A DNA stretch of 64,000 bases. Origin: Pseudomonas sp. B21-048 (lineage in GTDB: Bacteria; Pseudomonadota; Gammaproteobacteria; Pseudomonadales; Pseudomonadaceae). Shown one piece after another: positions 18,301 through 27,430 of the stretch. Each line of letters starts with the position of its first letter. The first letter of the stretch is position 1. A model generated the notes under the pieces. It saw only the letters and a program-made list of their open reading frames with translations. It ran no database searches and was not told the DNA's origin. A program made the position numbers and the translations under genes. Location of the stretch: contig NZ_CP087168.1 of the NCBI RefSeq assembly GCF_024748615.1, forward strand, positions 2,542,001 to 2,606,000. The letters are read 5' to 3'.

Positions 18301-19626
18301 ATGATCGAAGCGCCTGTCTTGCGACGTCTATTAGTGGTGGATCCTTGCGATGCCTGCCACCGTTTATTGCCGGGTTTACGCGCCGTGGGATGGGATGTTG
18401 ACAGCTGTACCTTGGAAAACGCCACTGAACGAAGCTGCGATGTCGGCCTGTTGCGTTTGCAACCCTTTCATCTGGAGCGCCCGGAAGCCGTCAAGGAATT
18501 GATCACCCGTAGCGGTACCGAATGGATTGCGGTGCTTAATCAGGAAGTCTTGCGATTGCAAAATGTCGGGGACTTCGTCTGCGAATGGTTTTTTGACTTC
18601 CATACCCTGCCATTCGATGTCTCACGGGTTCAGGTGACCCTGGGCCGCGCATTCGGCATGGCACGCCTGCGCAGCCAGGGCACGGTTCACATCGATCAGC
18701 CTGAACACGAGTTGCTGGGCGACAGCAAACCGATTCGTGAACTGCGCAAATTGCTGAGCAAACTGGCGCCTACGGAGTCTCCGGTGCTGATCCGCGGGGA
18801 AAGCGGGACCGGCAAGGAATTGGTCGCCCGTACCCTGCATCAACAATCCCAGCGACACAGCAAACCGTTCGTGGCAATCAACTGCGGCGCGATTCCTGAG
18901 CACTTGATTCAGTCCGAACTGTTTGGCCACGAGAAGGGCGCTTTTACCGGCGCTCATCAACGCAAGGTCGGGCGGATCGAGGCGGCCAACGGCGGAACTC
19001 TGTTTCTCGATGAAATTGGTGATCTACCCCTGGAACTGCAAGCCAGTCTGCTGCGCTTTCTGCGGGAAAAACACATTGAACGTGTCGGCGGGCATCAGCC
19101 CATTGCGGTGGACGTGCGGGTATTGGCGGCGACACACGTCGACCTTGAGGCGGCCATCGAGAAAAAAAGCTTTCGCGAAGATCTGTACTACCGTTTGAAC
19201 GTCCTGCAGGTCATTACCGTGCCGTTGCGTGAACGCCATGGCGATCTTGCGATGCTGGCCGACCATTTCTCCCATTTCTACAGCCATGAAACCGGCCGTC
19301 GTCCTCGCAGCTTCAGCGAGGACGCGTTGATCGCCATGGGCAAGCATGACTGGCCAGGCAATGTCCGCGAGTTAGCCAACCGGGTACGGCGCGGGCTGGT
19401 TCTGGCCGAAGGACGGCAGATCGAGGCGCGCGACTTGGGGCTGATCAGTCAACACGGCTTTGCCTCGCCGATGGGTACCCTTGAAGACTACAAGACCCGC
19501 GCCGAGCGTCAGGCGCTGTGCGACGTATTGAACCGCCACAGCGACAACCTCAGCGTTGCTGCCAGAGTCCTGGGGGTGTCGCGGCCGACTTTTTACCGAT
19601 TGCTGCACAAGCATCAGATCCGCTAG
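18301..19626 (+). CDS. Sigma-54-dependent transcriptional activator with VpsR-like N-terminal domain
   Basis: The 441-residue protein has three parts. Residues 1-125 form a receiver-like domain without a convincing phospho-acceptor Asp (the position corresponds to VGLLRLQPFH), similar to the VpsR/FleQ class. The AAA+ domain (about 138-360) has Walker A GESGTGKE (166-173), an intact sigma-54-contacting GAFTGA loop (213-218) and Walker B LFLDEIGD. A Fis-type HTH closes the protein (about 405-441). It should remodel sigma-54 RNA polymerase at enhancer sites. A degenerate receiver suggests control by a ligand such as cyclic di-GMP or by a partner protein rather than phosphorylation; that is inferred. 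Confidence 0.92.
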   Translation: MIEAPVLRRLLVVDPCDACHRLLPGLRAVGWDVDSCTLENATERSCDVGLLRLQPFHLERPEAVKELITRSGTEWIAVLNQEVLRLQNVGDFVCEWFFDFHTLPFDVSRVQVTLGRAFGMARLRSQGTVHIDQPEHELLGDSKPIRELRKLLSKLAPTESPVLIRGESGTGKELVARTLHQQSQRHSKPFVAINCGAIPEHLIQSELFGHEKGAFTGAHQRKVGRIEAANGGTLFLDEIGDLPLELQASLLRFLREKHIERVGGHQPIAVDVRVLAATHVDLEAAIEKKSFREDLYYRLNVLQVITVPLRERHGDLAMLADHFSHFYSHETGRRPRSFSEDALIAMGKHDWPGNVRELANRVRRGLVLAEGRQIEARDLGLISQHGFASPMGTLEDYKTRAERQALCDVLNRHSDNLSVAARVLGVSRPTFYRLLHKHQIR

Positions 19627-19678
19627 GGCGGTGAAGCGGCAAAGGCCCTCTGCGACATCAATCGCAGAATAAGCACGA

Positions 19679-20203
19679 TCAGCGCTCGAGCAGTAACGCG
19701 ACGGCTTGCAATGCCTGAACCCGGCGTTCGGCCCAATCGCCCTGAAGCACTTGAACAGGCTGTCGATGTTGCTCCAGCCATGCCTGAGTCGCGTTGAAAA
19801 AAGCCCGGCGTTCATCCAGCTCGGGCTGACAACGCTGACCGTCATCGGTCCAGACGACCTGTTCGGGCGACAGCAGCAAGTGCAAGTCATAGTGCCGGGC
19901 CAGCAGCGCCTGCTCGAGCCAAGTCGGGCAATCGCCAAACAGGGTCTGGCTCCAGAGCATGTTGCTCAGCAAGTGAGTGTCGAGAATCAGCAGCTGCGGC
20001 CCAAGGGCGCGGGCGTCGTCCTCCCATTGCAGCTGACCGCGAGCGATGTCGGGGATATCGGCCGGGCAGGTGTCTCGCGCCTTCTGCTCAATGAACCAGC
20101 GCACGTATTCGCCCACCAGAGCACCGCCGAATTGCTGTTGCAGTTCGGCGGCCAGCCAGCTCTTGCCGCTGGATTCAGGCCCCGTGAGTACCAGTACTTT
20201 CAT
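19679..20203 (-). CDS. NadR-like nicotinamide riboside kinase (AAA ATPase fold)
   Basis: The 174-residue protein has P-loop GPESSGKS (8-15) and then EYVRWFIEQKA and LLILDTHLLSNMLWSQTLFG, matching the kinase domain of NadR rather than its full three-domain form. It would phosphorylate nicotinamide riboside to NMN with ATP. The start is the Met overlapping the pnuC stop by 4 bp (ATGA), so it is translated together with the transporter. The HTH and NMN adenylyltransferase domains of enterobacterial NadR are absent. Confidence 0.86.
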   Translation of the reverse strand: MKVLVLTGPESSGKSWLAAELQQQFGGALVGEYVRWFIEQKARDTCPADIPDIARGQLQWEDDARALGPQLLILDTHLLSNMLWSQTLFGDCPTWLEQALLARHYDLHLLLSPEQVVWTDDGQRCQPELDERRAFFNATQAWLEQHRQPVQVLQGDWAERRVQALQAVALLLER

Positions 20204-20763
20204 GTGCGCAACGCCGGATCTACGCGCCACGTCCGCCAGCCATGCACCGCCAGCAGCGCGAATAAACCGTACAGGCCGGCGGTGAGGTACATCGCTTTAT
20301 AGACGAAGAGGCCAACAAAAATGATGTCCAGCGCGATCCACAGCGGCCAGCATTGCAGACGTTTTTGCGCCATCCATAACTGCGCCACCAAACTGAAGCC
20401 GGTCAGTGCCGCATCGAGCCAGGGCTGGGCGGCATCGGTCCAGTGGGCCATCGCGGCGCCCAGCAGCAAACTGCCAACTGCGCCCACGACCAGACCGAGC
20501 GCGATGGATTTGCCATCGAGCAGGCTGACCTGCCGCCCGTCATGCGCCGCGCCCGCGCGGGTCCACTGCCACCAGCCGTAGAGCTGCAATGCGGCGTAGA
20601 TCACTTGCAGCAGCATGTCCGAATACAGCTTCACCTCAAAAAAAATCCAGCTATACAGCAGCACCATGACCAGCCCGATCGGCCAGCACCAGGGGTTCTG
20701 TTTGACCGTCAACCAGACGGCAATCACGCCGAGGGCGGCAGCAAACAGTTCAAGCCCGGACAT
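20200..20763 (-). CDS. pnuC: Nicotinamide riboside transporter PnuC
   Basis: The 187-residue protein has seven hydrophobic segments and the PnuC family WxxW-containing stretch QLYGWWQW near residue 63. PnuC facilitates nicotinamide riboside entry, which is trapped by phosphorylation. It is the first gene of a two-gene operon with the NadR-like kinase; the ATGA overlap and the pairing of transporter and trapping kinase support the assignment. Confidence 0.9.
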   Translation of the reverse strand: MSGLELFAAALGVIAVWLTVKQNPWCWPIGLVMVLLYSWIFFEVKLYSDMLLQVIYAALQLYGWWQWTRAGAAHDGRQVSLLDGKSIALGLVVGAVGSLLLGAAMAHWTDAAQPWLDAALTGFSLVAQLWMAQKRLQCWPLWIALDIIFVGLFVYKAMYLTAGLYGLFALLAVHGWRTWRVDPALRT

Positions 20764-20869
20764 GGAGATTCCTTGGTGTTGTACAAATGAGGGGGGCGAA
20801 TTGTACCCGGATTGTGGGGAATGGGGCTTGCCAGTCCCTGTAGGGGCAACGCCGGGTGCTGGGACGGAG

Positions 20870-22504
20870 TCACACCCGAAATTGCTTCAGCAACCCGTTC
20901 AACTGCTCACTCAGTTCCTTGAGATGTACGCTGGCCACGCTCGACTGCTCGGCCGCCAGTGCCGTGCTGTGGGACAACCCGGCTGCTTGGGTGACGTTCT
21001 GATTGATGTCTTCCACCACGTGGGCCTGTTGCAAGGTCGCACTGGCAATCGAAGCGTTCAACCCGTTGAGGTTGCGCAAGGCCTGGCCGATGGCATTCAG
21101 GCTGGCGCCGGCCAGGCCGGCCTGTTCGATAGTCAGTTGTGACGCACGGCTGCTGTCGCCAATCACCTTGACCGCCGCTTCGGAATGGCTTTGCAGGCGT
21201 TCGATCATCGACTGGATTTCCGCCGTGGACTTCTGGGTGCGCTGGGCCAGCAGGCGCACTTCATCGGCGACCACCGCAAACCCGCGACCTTGCTCGCCGG
21301 CCCGGGCGGCTTCAATGGCTGCGTTGAGGGCCAGCAAGTTGGTTTGCTCGGCGATGGAGCGGATCACTTCCAGAACGCTGCCGATTTGTGTGCTTTCGGC
21401 GGCCAGCGTACGAATCACTTCGACGGCTTGATCGATGGTCGAAGACAGCTTGTCGATCTGCTGCAGGCTGCCGTCGATATTGACCTGCCCCTGTTGCGCC
21501 TGAGACTCGGCATTGCGCATTTCGCTGGCCGCGTGCCCGGCGTTTTTGGCCACATCCTGCACACCGTAGGTCACTTCGTTGATCGCGGTCGCCACCAGCT
21601 CCATCTGCTGCGACTGCTGCTGGCTGCGTTGCTGGGCTTGCGCGGCATCGTTGCCCAGTTCGCTGGAAGACTGACCCAGCGCGCTGGCGGAGGTTTGCAG
21701 CTGACAGATCACCAGGCGCAGTTTTGCGGTAAAGGCGTTGAAGTGCCGGGCCAATTGTGTGACTTCGTCCTGGCCGTGGGTATCGAGGCTGCGGGTCAGG
21801 TCGCTTTCACCGCTGGCGATATTGGCCATGGCGTTCACGGTTTCCTGCAACGGGCGCACGATGCTGCGGGCAATCATGATCACCAGCAACGCCATGATCA
21901 GGGCAATCACCAGGCCCACGAAAGAGGCCTTCCAGACCTGAGCATAAAACTCGGCCTGCATGTCATCGATATACACCCCCGAACCGATCACCCAACCCCA
22001 GGGTTCGAACAGTTTGACGTAGGAAGTTTTCTCCACCGGCGCGTTGGCACCCGGTTTCGGCCAGCGATAGTCGACCATACCGGCGTCCTTGGCCTTAGCG
22101 ATGGCGACCATCTCGTTGAACAGCGCGAAACCGTCGGGGTCGCGGATCGTCGACAGGTTCTGGCCTTCAAGTTTCGGATTGGTCGGGTGCATGATCATGA
22201 CCGGCGTCAGATCGTTGATCCAGAAGTAGTCATTCTGGTCGTAGCGCAAACCGCGCACGGCGGTCAGTGCCTGCTTTTGCGCGGCGTCACGGGTGAGGGT
22301 GCCGGCATTTTCCAGGCCGTGGTAGTAGGTAAGGATGCCACTGGCGGTCTGCACCACATGCTGGGTCTTTTGGGCCTTGGCCTGATAAAGGTCGTCGTGA
22401 ATCTGCTTGAGCATCAACACGCCCAACGTCGATAGCATCACCACGGCCACGATCAAGATGAGCCACAAGCGTCGGCTGATCGACACACTGCGCAAGCTGT
22501 TCAT
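20870..22504 (-). CDS. Methyl-accepting chemotaxis protein with sCache_2 sensor
   Basis: The 544-residue chemoreceptor has TM1 (about 13-33), a periplasmic single-Cache sensor (about 35-190) with [16 protein letters not shown] and [15 protein letters not shown]2 (about 192-212), a HAMP domain (about 213-268) and a long MA signalling coiled coil. The receptor tip [20 protein letters not shown] and the following [12 protein letters not shown] lie at about 390-415. The C-terminus lacks a CheR-binding pentapeptide. sCache_2 receptors sense small organic acids or related molecules; the ligand is not readable. Confidence 0.93.
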   Translation of the reverse strand: MNSLRSVSISRRLWLILIVAVVMLSTLGVLMLKQIHDDLYQAKAQKTQHVVQTASGILTYYHGLENAGTLTRDAAQKQALTAVRGLRYDQNDYFWINDLTPVMIMHPTNPKLEGQNLSTIRDPDGFALFNEMVAIAKAKDAGMVDYRWPKPGANAPVEKTSYVKLFEPWGWVIGSGVYIDDMQAEFYAQVWKASFVGLVIALIMALLVIMIARSIVRPLQETVNAMANIASGESDLTRSLDTHGQDEVTQLARHFNAFTAKLRLVICQLQTSASALGQSSSELGNDAAQAQQRSQQQSQQMELVATAINEVTYGVQDVAKNAGHAASEMRNAESQAQQGQVNIDGSLQQIDKLSSTIDQAVEVIRTLAAESTQIGSVLEVIRSIAEQTNLLALNAAIEAARAGEQGRGFAVVADEVRLLAQRTQKSTAEIQSMIERLQSHSEAAVKVIGDSSRASQLTIEQAGLAGASLNAIGQALRNLNGLNASIASATLQQAHVVEDINQNVTQAAGLSHSTALAAEQSSVASVHLKELSEQLNGLLKQFRV

Positions 22505-22795
22505 ACGCTGTTACTCCGTTTTCTTGTTCTTGTCATAAACGATCGCCAGCATCCAACCACACTTTGTCGATCGGGCCTATGCGACTCAGGTCCTATTACG
22601 CGGCAGCGAAAACAAGGCGTGTCTGATAGGATTTCGGCCCCACGCGAAAAAACCTGAGTTCCAGTTTGTTTTTCACGGCATTTGTACGGTTTTGTGGGGA
22701 TCTTGTGCGCGCGGCATGTCAGCTACGCTGATCGCAATGAACGCTTAAAAAATATTAACGGAGCATGCCTGGGGGTATTGCTTCTTGGGGGATTG

Positions 22796-23626
22796 ATGGA
22801 TCTTTGGACGGCCTTTCAGGCATTGATTTTAGGCGTTGTAGAAGGGCTGACGGAGTTCTTGCCCATTTCCAGTACCGGGCACCAGATCATTGTGGCGGAT
22901 TTGCTCAATTTTGGCGGTGAGCGCGCCATGGCCTTCAACATCATCATTCAGCTCGGCGCGATCCTGGCGGTGGTCTGGCAGTTTCGCCGCAAGATCTTCG
23001 ACGTGGTTATCGGTTTGCCGACGCAGCCCAGCGCTCGACGCTTTACCGCGAACCTGTTGATTGCCTTCCTGCCGGCCGTGGTATTGGGGGTGATTTTCGC
23101 CGACTTGATTCACGAGTACCTGTTCAACCCGATTACCGTGGCCACTGCATTGGTCGTGGGCGGGATCGTCATGTTGTGGGCTGAACGCCGTCAGCATGAA
23201 GTGCATGCTGAAAGTGTCGACGACATCACCTGGAAAGACGCCCTGAAAGTCGGCTTCGCCCAGTGCCTGGCGATGATTCCGGGGACCTCGCGTTCCGGCT
23301 CGACGATCATTGGCGGCTTGCTGTTCGGGTTGTCGCGCAAGACGGCCACCGAGTTCTCGTTCTTCCTCGCCATGCCGACCATGGTCGGCGCGGCGGTGTA
23401 CTCCGGCTATAAATACCGCGATCTGTTTGTGCCGGCGGATTTTCCGGTGTTTGCCATTGGCTTCATCACTGCGTTTATCTTTGCGATGATCGCCGTCCGG
23501 GCCTTGCTGATATTCATTGCCAGCCACAGCTACGCGACATTCGCCTGGTATCGCATCGCGTTTGGTCTGGTGATCCTGGCCACTTGGCAATTCGGCTGGG
23601 TCGACTGGACAGCGGTCAAACCATGA
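22796..23626 (+). CDS. uppP: Undecaprenyl-diphosphatase UppP/BacA
   Basis: The 276-residue membrane enzyme has [15 protein letters not shown] (about 15-29) with the catalytic Glu/Ser region, and [13 protein letters not shown] with the second active-site Arg/Ser. It dephosphorylates undecaprenyl diphosphate so that the lipid carrier for peptidoglycan and O-antigen can be reused, and confers bacitracin tolerance. The start at 22796 fits the family start [13 protein letters not shown]; an in-frame upstream extension has no homology. The stop overlaps the next gene by 4 bp (ATGA). Confidence 0.95.
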   Translation: MDLWTAFQALILGVVEGLTEFLPISSTGHQIIVADLLNFGGERAMAFNIIIQLGAILAVVWQFRRKIFDVVIGLPTQPSARRFTANLLIAFLPAVVLGVIFADLIHEYLFNPITVATALVVGGIVMLWAERRQHEVHAESVDDITWKDALKVGFAQCLAMIPGTSRSGSTIIGGLLFGLSRKTATEFSFFLAMPTMVGAAVYSGYKYRDLFVPADFPVFAIGFITAFIFAMIAVRALLIFIASHSYATFAWYRIAFGLVILATWQFGWVDWTAVKP

Positions 23627-24051
23627 GTGACTCCGCCGCACGCCACAACCCCGGGCGCAAGTCCGGGGGAGCCATTCAAAACCTGCGGCTGAAACTGCTG
23701 GCGTTCGCTGTGCTGTGCGCAGTGCCATTATTTGGCTCGGTGTCGCTGTGGCTGCGCGGGGTGTCGGTGATTCCCCTGGCGGCCTACGGCATCGTCAGCG
23801 TGCTGGCGTTTTTCCTGTACTGGAGCGACAAGCACAAGGCCCGCGCCGACAGTTGGCGCACGCCGGAGAACGTGTTGCACGCGGTGGAGCTGGCGGGCGG
23901 TTGGCCGGGCGCCTTGCTGGCCCAGCAAGCGTTTCGGCACAAGACCCGCAAAGTCTCGTTTCAACTGGTGTTCTGGCTCATCGTGCTGATGCATCAGGTG
24001 TTCTGGATCGATCAGCTGTTTCTGGGCGCTAACCTGTTTGCATTGCTTTAA
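23623..24051 (+). CDS. DUF1294 family small membrane protein
   Basis: The 142-residue protein has a basic N-terminus, two to three membrane helices and the DUF1294 signature [26 protein letters not shown], read here as DKHKA..WRTPE..LH..EL.GGWPGA, followed by [14 protein letters not shown]. The family is often fused to cold-shock domains; here it stands alone. It is translationally coupled to uppP by the ATGA overlap, but a functional link with cell-wall lipid recycling is only suggested by that. Confidence 0.9.
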   Translation: MSDSAARHNPGRKSGGAIQNLRLKLLAFAVLCAVPLFGSVSLWLRGVSVIPLAAYGIVSVLAFFLYWSDKHKARADSWRTPENVLHAVELAGGWPGALLAQQAFRHKTRKVSFQLVFWLIVLMHQVFWIDQLFLGANLFALL

Positions 24052-24407
24052 AGCAGCAAGCCGACCTGCGTTCGCTTGGGCAACTTACTCACCACCAGTT
24101 GGTGAGAACGTCGCAGCAAGCCTTGCAGCTCTTCGGTGCCCAGCGGGTAGGGCGTTTCCATGATGACCCACTGGGCCCGGGCCAGATACGGCGCCGGGTG
24201 AATGCCCGGCCGGTCGCAATGGCCCAGGAACAGGTCCTTGTCGACCTTGAACGCCAGGGACTGCCCCCGCAGGTTCTGCAAGGCGAACATCTTGTTCCCG
24301 GCAATCGAAAACACCCGCACGCCACCCCACTTGTAGTCTTCCCGCGCACCGGGCAGTGCCAGGCAGAATTGCGCGACGTCCTCTTCGCTCATTAGTCCCG
24401 CTTTCAT
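24048..24407 (-). CDS. MmcQ/YjbR family protein
   Basis: The 119-residue protein has the MmcQ/YjbR (CyaY-like fold) pattern: CLALPGAREDYKWGGVRVFSI, then KMFALQNLRG, LAFKVDKD, and HPAPYLARAQWVIME. The family is annotated as DNA-binding-like but its function is poorly known. The start overlaps the LysR stop by 4 bp, so the pair is transcribed and translated together. The stop region overlaps the DUF1294 gene end by 4 bp on the opposite strand. Confidence 0.9.
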   Translation of the reverse strand: MKAGLMSEEDVAQFCLALPGAREDYKWGGVRVFSIAGNKMFALQNLRGQSLAFKVDKDLFLGHCDRPGIHPAPYLARAQWVIMETPYPLGTEELQGLLRRSHQLVVSKLPKRTQVGLLL

Positions 24408-25312
24408 AACAGTCTGTCCCCACACGCATTGAATGATTCGATCAAATGGTCGATCCAGGCACGCACCGCCGGCATCACCCCGCGTCGATGAGGGTAGACG
24501 GCTTGCAGCCAGCCGCCCGGCAATGACCAGTCGGGAAGCAGTTGCACCAGCGCGCCATTTTTCAGCTCTTGCTCGCAATGCATCATCGGCAGCATGGTAA
24601 AGCCCAGGCCGCTGAGGGTGCAGGCTTTGCGCACGATGAAATCGTCAATTCCCAATCGCGCTTCCAGGCTCAGATCATAGCTTTTACCTGTTTGATCAAG
24701 CAGGCGGATGTGCACCATGCGGTCGGCTTCCAGAGCGCCGAGCACGGGCAGGTTTTTCAGGTCTTCGGGATGATTGATTTCACGGCCGAGCAAAAATGCA
24801 GGGCTGGCAACCATCGCCATTTGGGCCTGCCGCAGGCGGCGGGTGACCAGCAATGGATCTTCATCACCCAAATCCCGCACTCTCAAGGCGACGTCGACGC
24901 CCTCGTTGATCAGGTCAACCCGACGGTTGAGCAACATCATCTCCAGCTGAACCTGAGGGAATTTCTCCAGGAAATGACTGATCACTCCAGGCAGAATTTC
25001 GTGGGCCAACCCGACAGGACAGGACACTCGCAAGCGCCCTCGGGGTTCGCTGGACATGCTGGCCACCGCTTCGTCGGCCATCTCGGCTTCCAGCAGCATC
25101 GCCTGGCAATGGCGCAAATAACGCTCGCCCACGGCGGTCAGGTTGAGCTGGCGAGTGGTGCGTTGCAGCAGACGTGCGCCGAGGCGCTCTTCCAGCTCGG
25201 CGATGCGTCGCGATAACCGCGACTTGGGAATCCCCAGCAAACGCCCGGCCGCCGCGAAGCCACCGGCTTCGACCACCTTGGCGAAGTAGTAGAGGTCGTT
25301 GAGGTCTTGCAT
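24404..25312 (-). CDS. LysR-family transcriptional regulator
   Basis: The 302-residue protein has an N-terminal HTH (about 1-60) with [22 protein letters not shown], written as [15 protein letters not shown] then [22 protein letters not shown]. The [11 protein letters not shown] class is the one seen in many pseudomonad LysR proteins that control azoreductase or quinone-reductase genes. The effector domain is at about 90-295. It diverges from azoR with about 130 bp between starts, so azoR is its likely target. Confidence 0.93.
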   Translation of the reverse strand: MQDLNDLYYFAKVVEAGGFAAAGRLLGIPKSRLSRRIAELEERLGARLLQRTTRQLNLTAVGERYLRHCQAMLLEAEMADEAVASMSSEPRGRLRVSCPVGLAHEILPGVISHFLEKFPQVQLEMMLLNRRVDLINEGVDVALRVRDLGDEDPLLVTRRLRQAQMAMVASPAFLLGREINHPEDLKNLPVLGALEADRMVHIRLLDQTGKSYDLSLEARLGIDDFIVRKACTLSGLGFTMLPMMHCEQELKNGALVQLLPDWSLPGGWLQAVYPHRRGVMPAVRAWIDHLIESFNACGDRLL

Positions 25313-25441
25313 GATTTAAATCCAATTGTTCTATTAGTGGGACGAACTATCGCATTGTTGCCGACTAATCAGTTATTGGTTTCGTCGATAGGATTGTTTC
25401 CATCAGATCGCCGGTGGCGATCCTCACTTTGGAGATCCCAC

Positions 25442-26053
25442 ATGAAATTACTGCATATCGATTCGAGCATTCTGGGCGACAACTCAGCTTCCCGTCAGTT
25501 GAGCGGCGAAGTCGTCAAAGCCTGGCAAGCCGCGGAGCCTGGCGTCGTGGTGACCTACCGCGACTTGGCCGCCGATGCCATCAGCCATTTCTCTTCCAGC
25601 ACCTTGGTCGCCGCCGGCACAGCCGCTGAGCTGCGCAACGCCGCGCAACAGCACGAAGCCGATCTGAGCGGGCAGGCTCTGGCCGAATTCATCGCCGCTG
25701 ATGCCGTCGTGATTGCCGCGCCTATGTACAACTTCACCATTCCGACCCAACTCAAGGCCTGGATCGACCGCATCGCCGTGGCCGGTCAGACTTTCCGCTA
25801 CACCGAAGCCGGCCCTGAAGGCCTGTGCGGCGGCAAGAAAGTCGTGATCGTCTCGACTGCCGGTGGTCTGCATGCCGGTCAAGCGACCGGTGTTGCGCAC
25901 GAAGATTATCTGAAAGTACTGTTCGGCTTCCTCGGCATCACTGACATCGAGTTCGTTCGTGCCCATGGCCTGGCCTACGGTGATGAAGTGCGCAGCAAAG
26001 CCATGAGCGACGCTCAGGCGCACATCAGCGAGCAATTGTTCGCTGCCGCGTAA
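25442..26053 (+). CDS. azoR: FMN-dependent NADH-azoreductase
   Basis: The 203-residue flavodoxin-fold enzyme starts [21 protein letters not shown], the standard AzoR N-terminus, and has [19 protein letters not shown] (FMN phosphate/isoalloxazine site) and STAGGLHAG. It reduces quinones and azo bonds using NADH. GGAG lies about 8 bases upstream of the ATG. It is divergent from a LysR gene that probably controls it in response to electrophiles. Confidence 0.94.
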   Translation: MKLLHIDSSILGDNSASRQLSGEVVKAWQAAEPGVVVTYRDLAADAISHFSSSTLVAAGTAAELRNAAQQHEADLSGQALAEFIAADAVVIAAPMYNFTIPTQLKAWIDRIAVAGQTFRYTEAGPEGLCGGKKVVIVSTAGGLHAGQATGVAHEDYLKVLFGFLGITDIEFVRAHGLAYGDEVRSKAMSDAQAHISEQLFAAA

Positions 26054-26221
26054 GGCTTGCGTAAAGTCGTAAACAGTCGGGCAATACCCCTGAAACTCTG
26101 TATTCTGGTCATCGTGATGGCCAGGTACGGAGTTTTTTGTTTCTGGCGGTTATCAGTCTCTGGCCCAGGTTATGCAGTCGAGGGTTAACATCTGCGGTCA
26201 GGTAATAAGGTGGGGCATCCC

Positions 26222-27259
26222 ATGGTGCGTCTTTGTGCAACGCTTCTGATTTGTCTGCTGGGCAGCCTGAATTCAGTGCACGCCGCGCTTGCGCCGCCTC
26301 CTCACTGGAGCGTCGGTTTTCATGAGATGACCTTTCACGATCCGCTGGATTCGCAACCGATGCGTGCCATCGCTTTTTACCCGTCCAGTGAAAAGGAACA
26401 TTCCAGCACGCTCGAGGGCTACACCGTCGAAGCCGGTGAAGACACCAAAGTCGCCATCGGGCGCTTTCCAATGCTGATGCTGTCCCACGGCAACACCGGA
26501 ACCCCGCTGGCCCTGCACGACCTCGCCACCTCATTGGCGCGCAAGGGTTTTGTGGTGGTGGCGGTGATCCATCCCGGCGACAACTCCAAAGACCACAGCC
26601 GCCTCGGCACCTTGAGCAACCTTTATGGGCGGCCGATCCAGATTTCCGAAGCCATTACCGCGACACTCAGCGACCGGATGCTCGCGCCCTTCGTCAATGC
26701 CGAGCAGATCGGGGTGATTGGCTATTCGGCGGGCGGTGAGACCGCGTTGATCCTGTCCGGCGCTACCCCGGACCTGGATCGCCTGCGCCGTTATTGCCAC
26801 GAGCGCCCGGATGATCATGACGCCTGCAACACGCAAGGCGAACTGATCGTCGATCGTGATGATTTGCAGCCCGTGGCGGACCCGCGCGTGCATGCCTTGT
26901 TGCTGATGGCGCCGCTGAGCCTGAAGTTCGGCCGCCATACTCTGGCCGATGTGCATGTGCCGGTGCTGCTATACAGCGGCGATGGCGACAAACTGGTGGC
27001 ATTCGACAAAAACGCCGCAGCGCTTGCGCGCAAACTGCCGACCGCACCGGACTTCAAATTGCTGGCTGGGGCAGGGCACTTCGTGTTCCTTGCACCCTGC
27101 AACGAAGAACAGATCGCCGCCATGCCAGCGCTGTGCACCGATGCCGACGGCGTCGACCGCAAGGATATTCACCGCAACATGATTTCCGAAGCCGGACGGT
27201 TTTTCTCCCGTGCCTTGGGTAAGCCCACCCGCGCCGGCATGCAAACCGCCGATCAATAA
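26222..27259 (+). CDS. Secreted alpha/beta hydrolase (dienelactone hydrolase-like)
   Basis: The 345-residue protein has a cleaved signal peptide (MVRLCATLLICLLGSLNSVHA). The body is an alpha/beta hydrolase with LSHGNTGTPLA (oxyanion region), the nucleophile elbow GYSAGG near residue 165 and a late histidine in GAGHFVFLAP. The sequence resembles platelet-activating-factor acetylhydrolase/dienelactone-hydrolase-type proteins of the periplasm. Substrate unknown. An alternative GTG start lies 12 bp upstream; the ATG at 26222 has AAGGTGGGG ahead of it. Confidence 0.86.
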   Translation: MVRLCATLLICLLGSLNSVHAALAPPPHWSVGFHEMTFHDPLDSQPMRAIAFYPSSEKEHSSTLEGYTVEAGEDTKVAIGRFPMLMLSHGNTGTPLALHDLATSLARKGFVVVAVIHPGDNSKDHSRLGTLSNLYGRPIQISEAITATLSDRMLAPFVNAEQIGVIGYSAGGETALILSGATPDLDRLRRYCHERPDDHDACNTQGELIVDRDDLQPVADPRVHALLLMAPLSLKFGRHTLADVHVPVLLYSGDGDKLVAFDKNAAALARKLPTAPDFKLLAGAGHFVFLAPCNEEQIAAMPALCTDADGVDRKDIHRNMISEAGRFFSRALGKPTRAGMQTADQ

Positions 27260-27302
27260 ATCAACGCTGGCCAATGATGCAATGACGCGGTCCCCGTTGG
27301 CG

Positions 27303-27370
27303 CTGCCGAAGGCTGCGATCTTTTGATCTTGTTCTTAAAAGCAACATCAAAAAATCGCAGCCTTCGGCAG
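27303..27370. repeat. Inverted repeat of the CTGCCGAAGGCTGCGATC type
   Basis: CTGCCGAAGGCTGCGATC + TTTTGAT (27303-27327) is mirrored by ATCAAAA + AATCGCAGCCTTCGGCAG (27346-27370) with an 18-base loop. It matches a repeat class common in Pseudomonas spacers and lies between convergent genes, so it could also end transcription. Confidence 0.8.
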
Positions 27371-27376
27371 CTCCAA

Positions 27377-27430
27377 GGGATTGCGTAAGTGAAGTCACGC
27401 CATTTAGGGATTGCGTGAAGTCACGCCATT
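27377..27430. repeat. Short tandem duplication at the MFS gene 3' end
   Basis: GGGATTGCGTAAG + TGAAGTCACGCCATT (27377-27404) is repeated as GGGATTGCGTG + AAGTCACGCCATT (27407-27430), with only a 4-base difference. The second copy contains the last codons of the MFS gene, so the copy outside it is likely a duplicated gene end. Confidence 0.7.

Noticed and set aside
21185..22435. 416-residue plus-strand frame over the chemoreceptor gene
   Set aside because: Antisense shadow; the minus strand carries the full MCP pattern.
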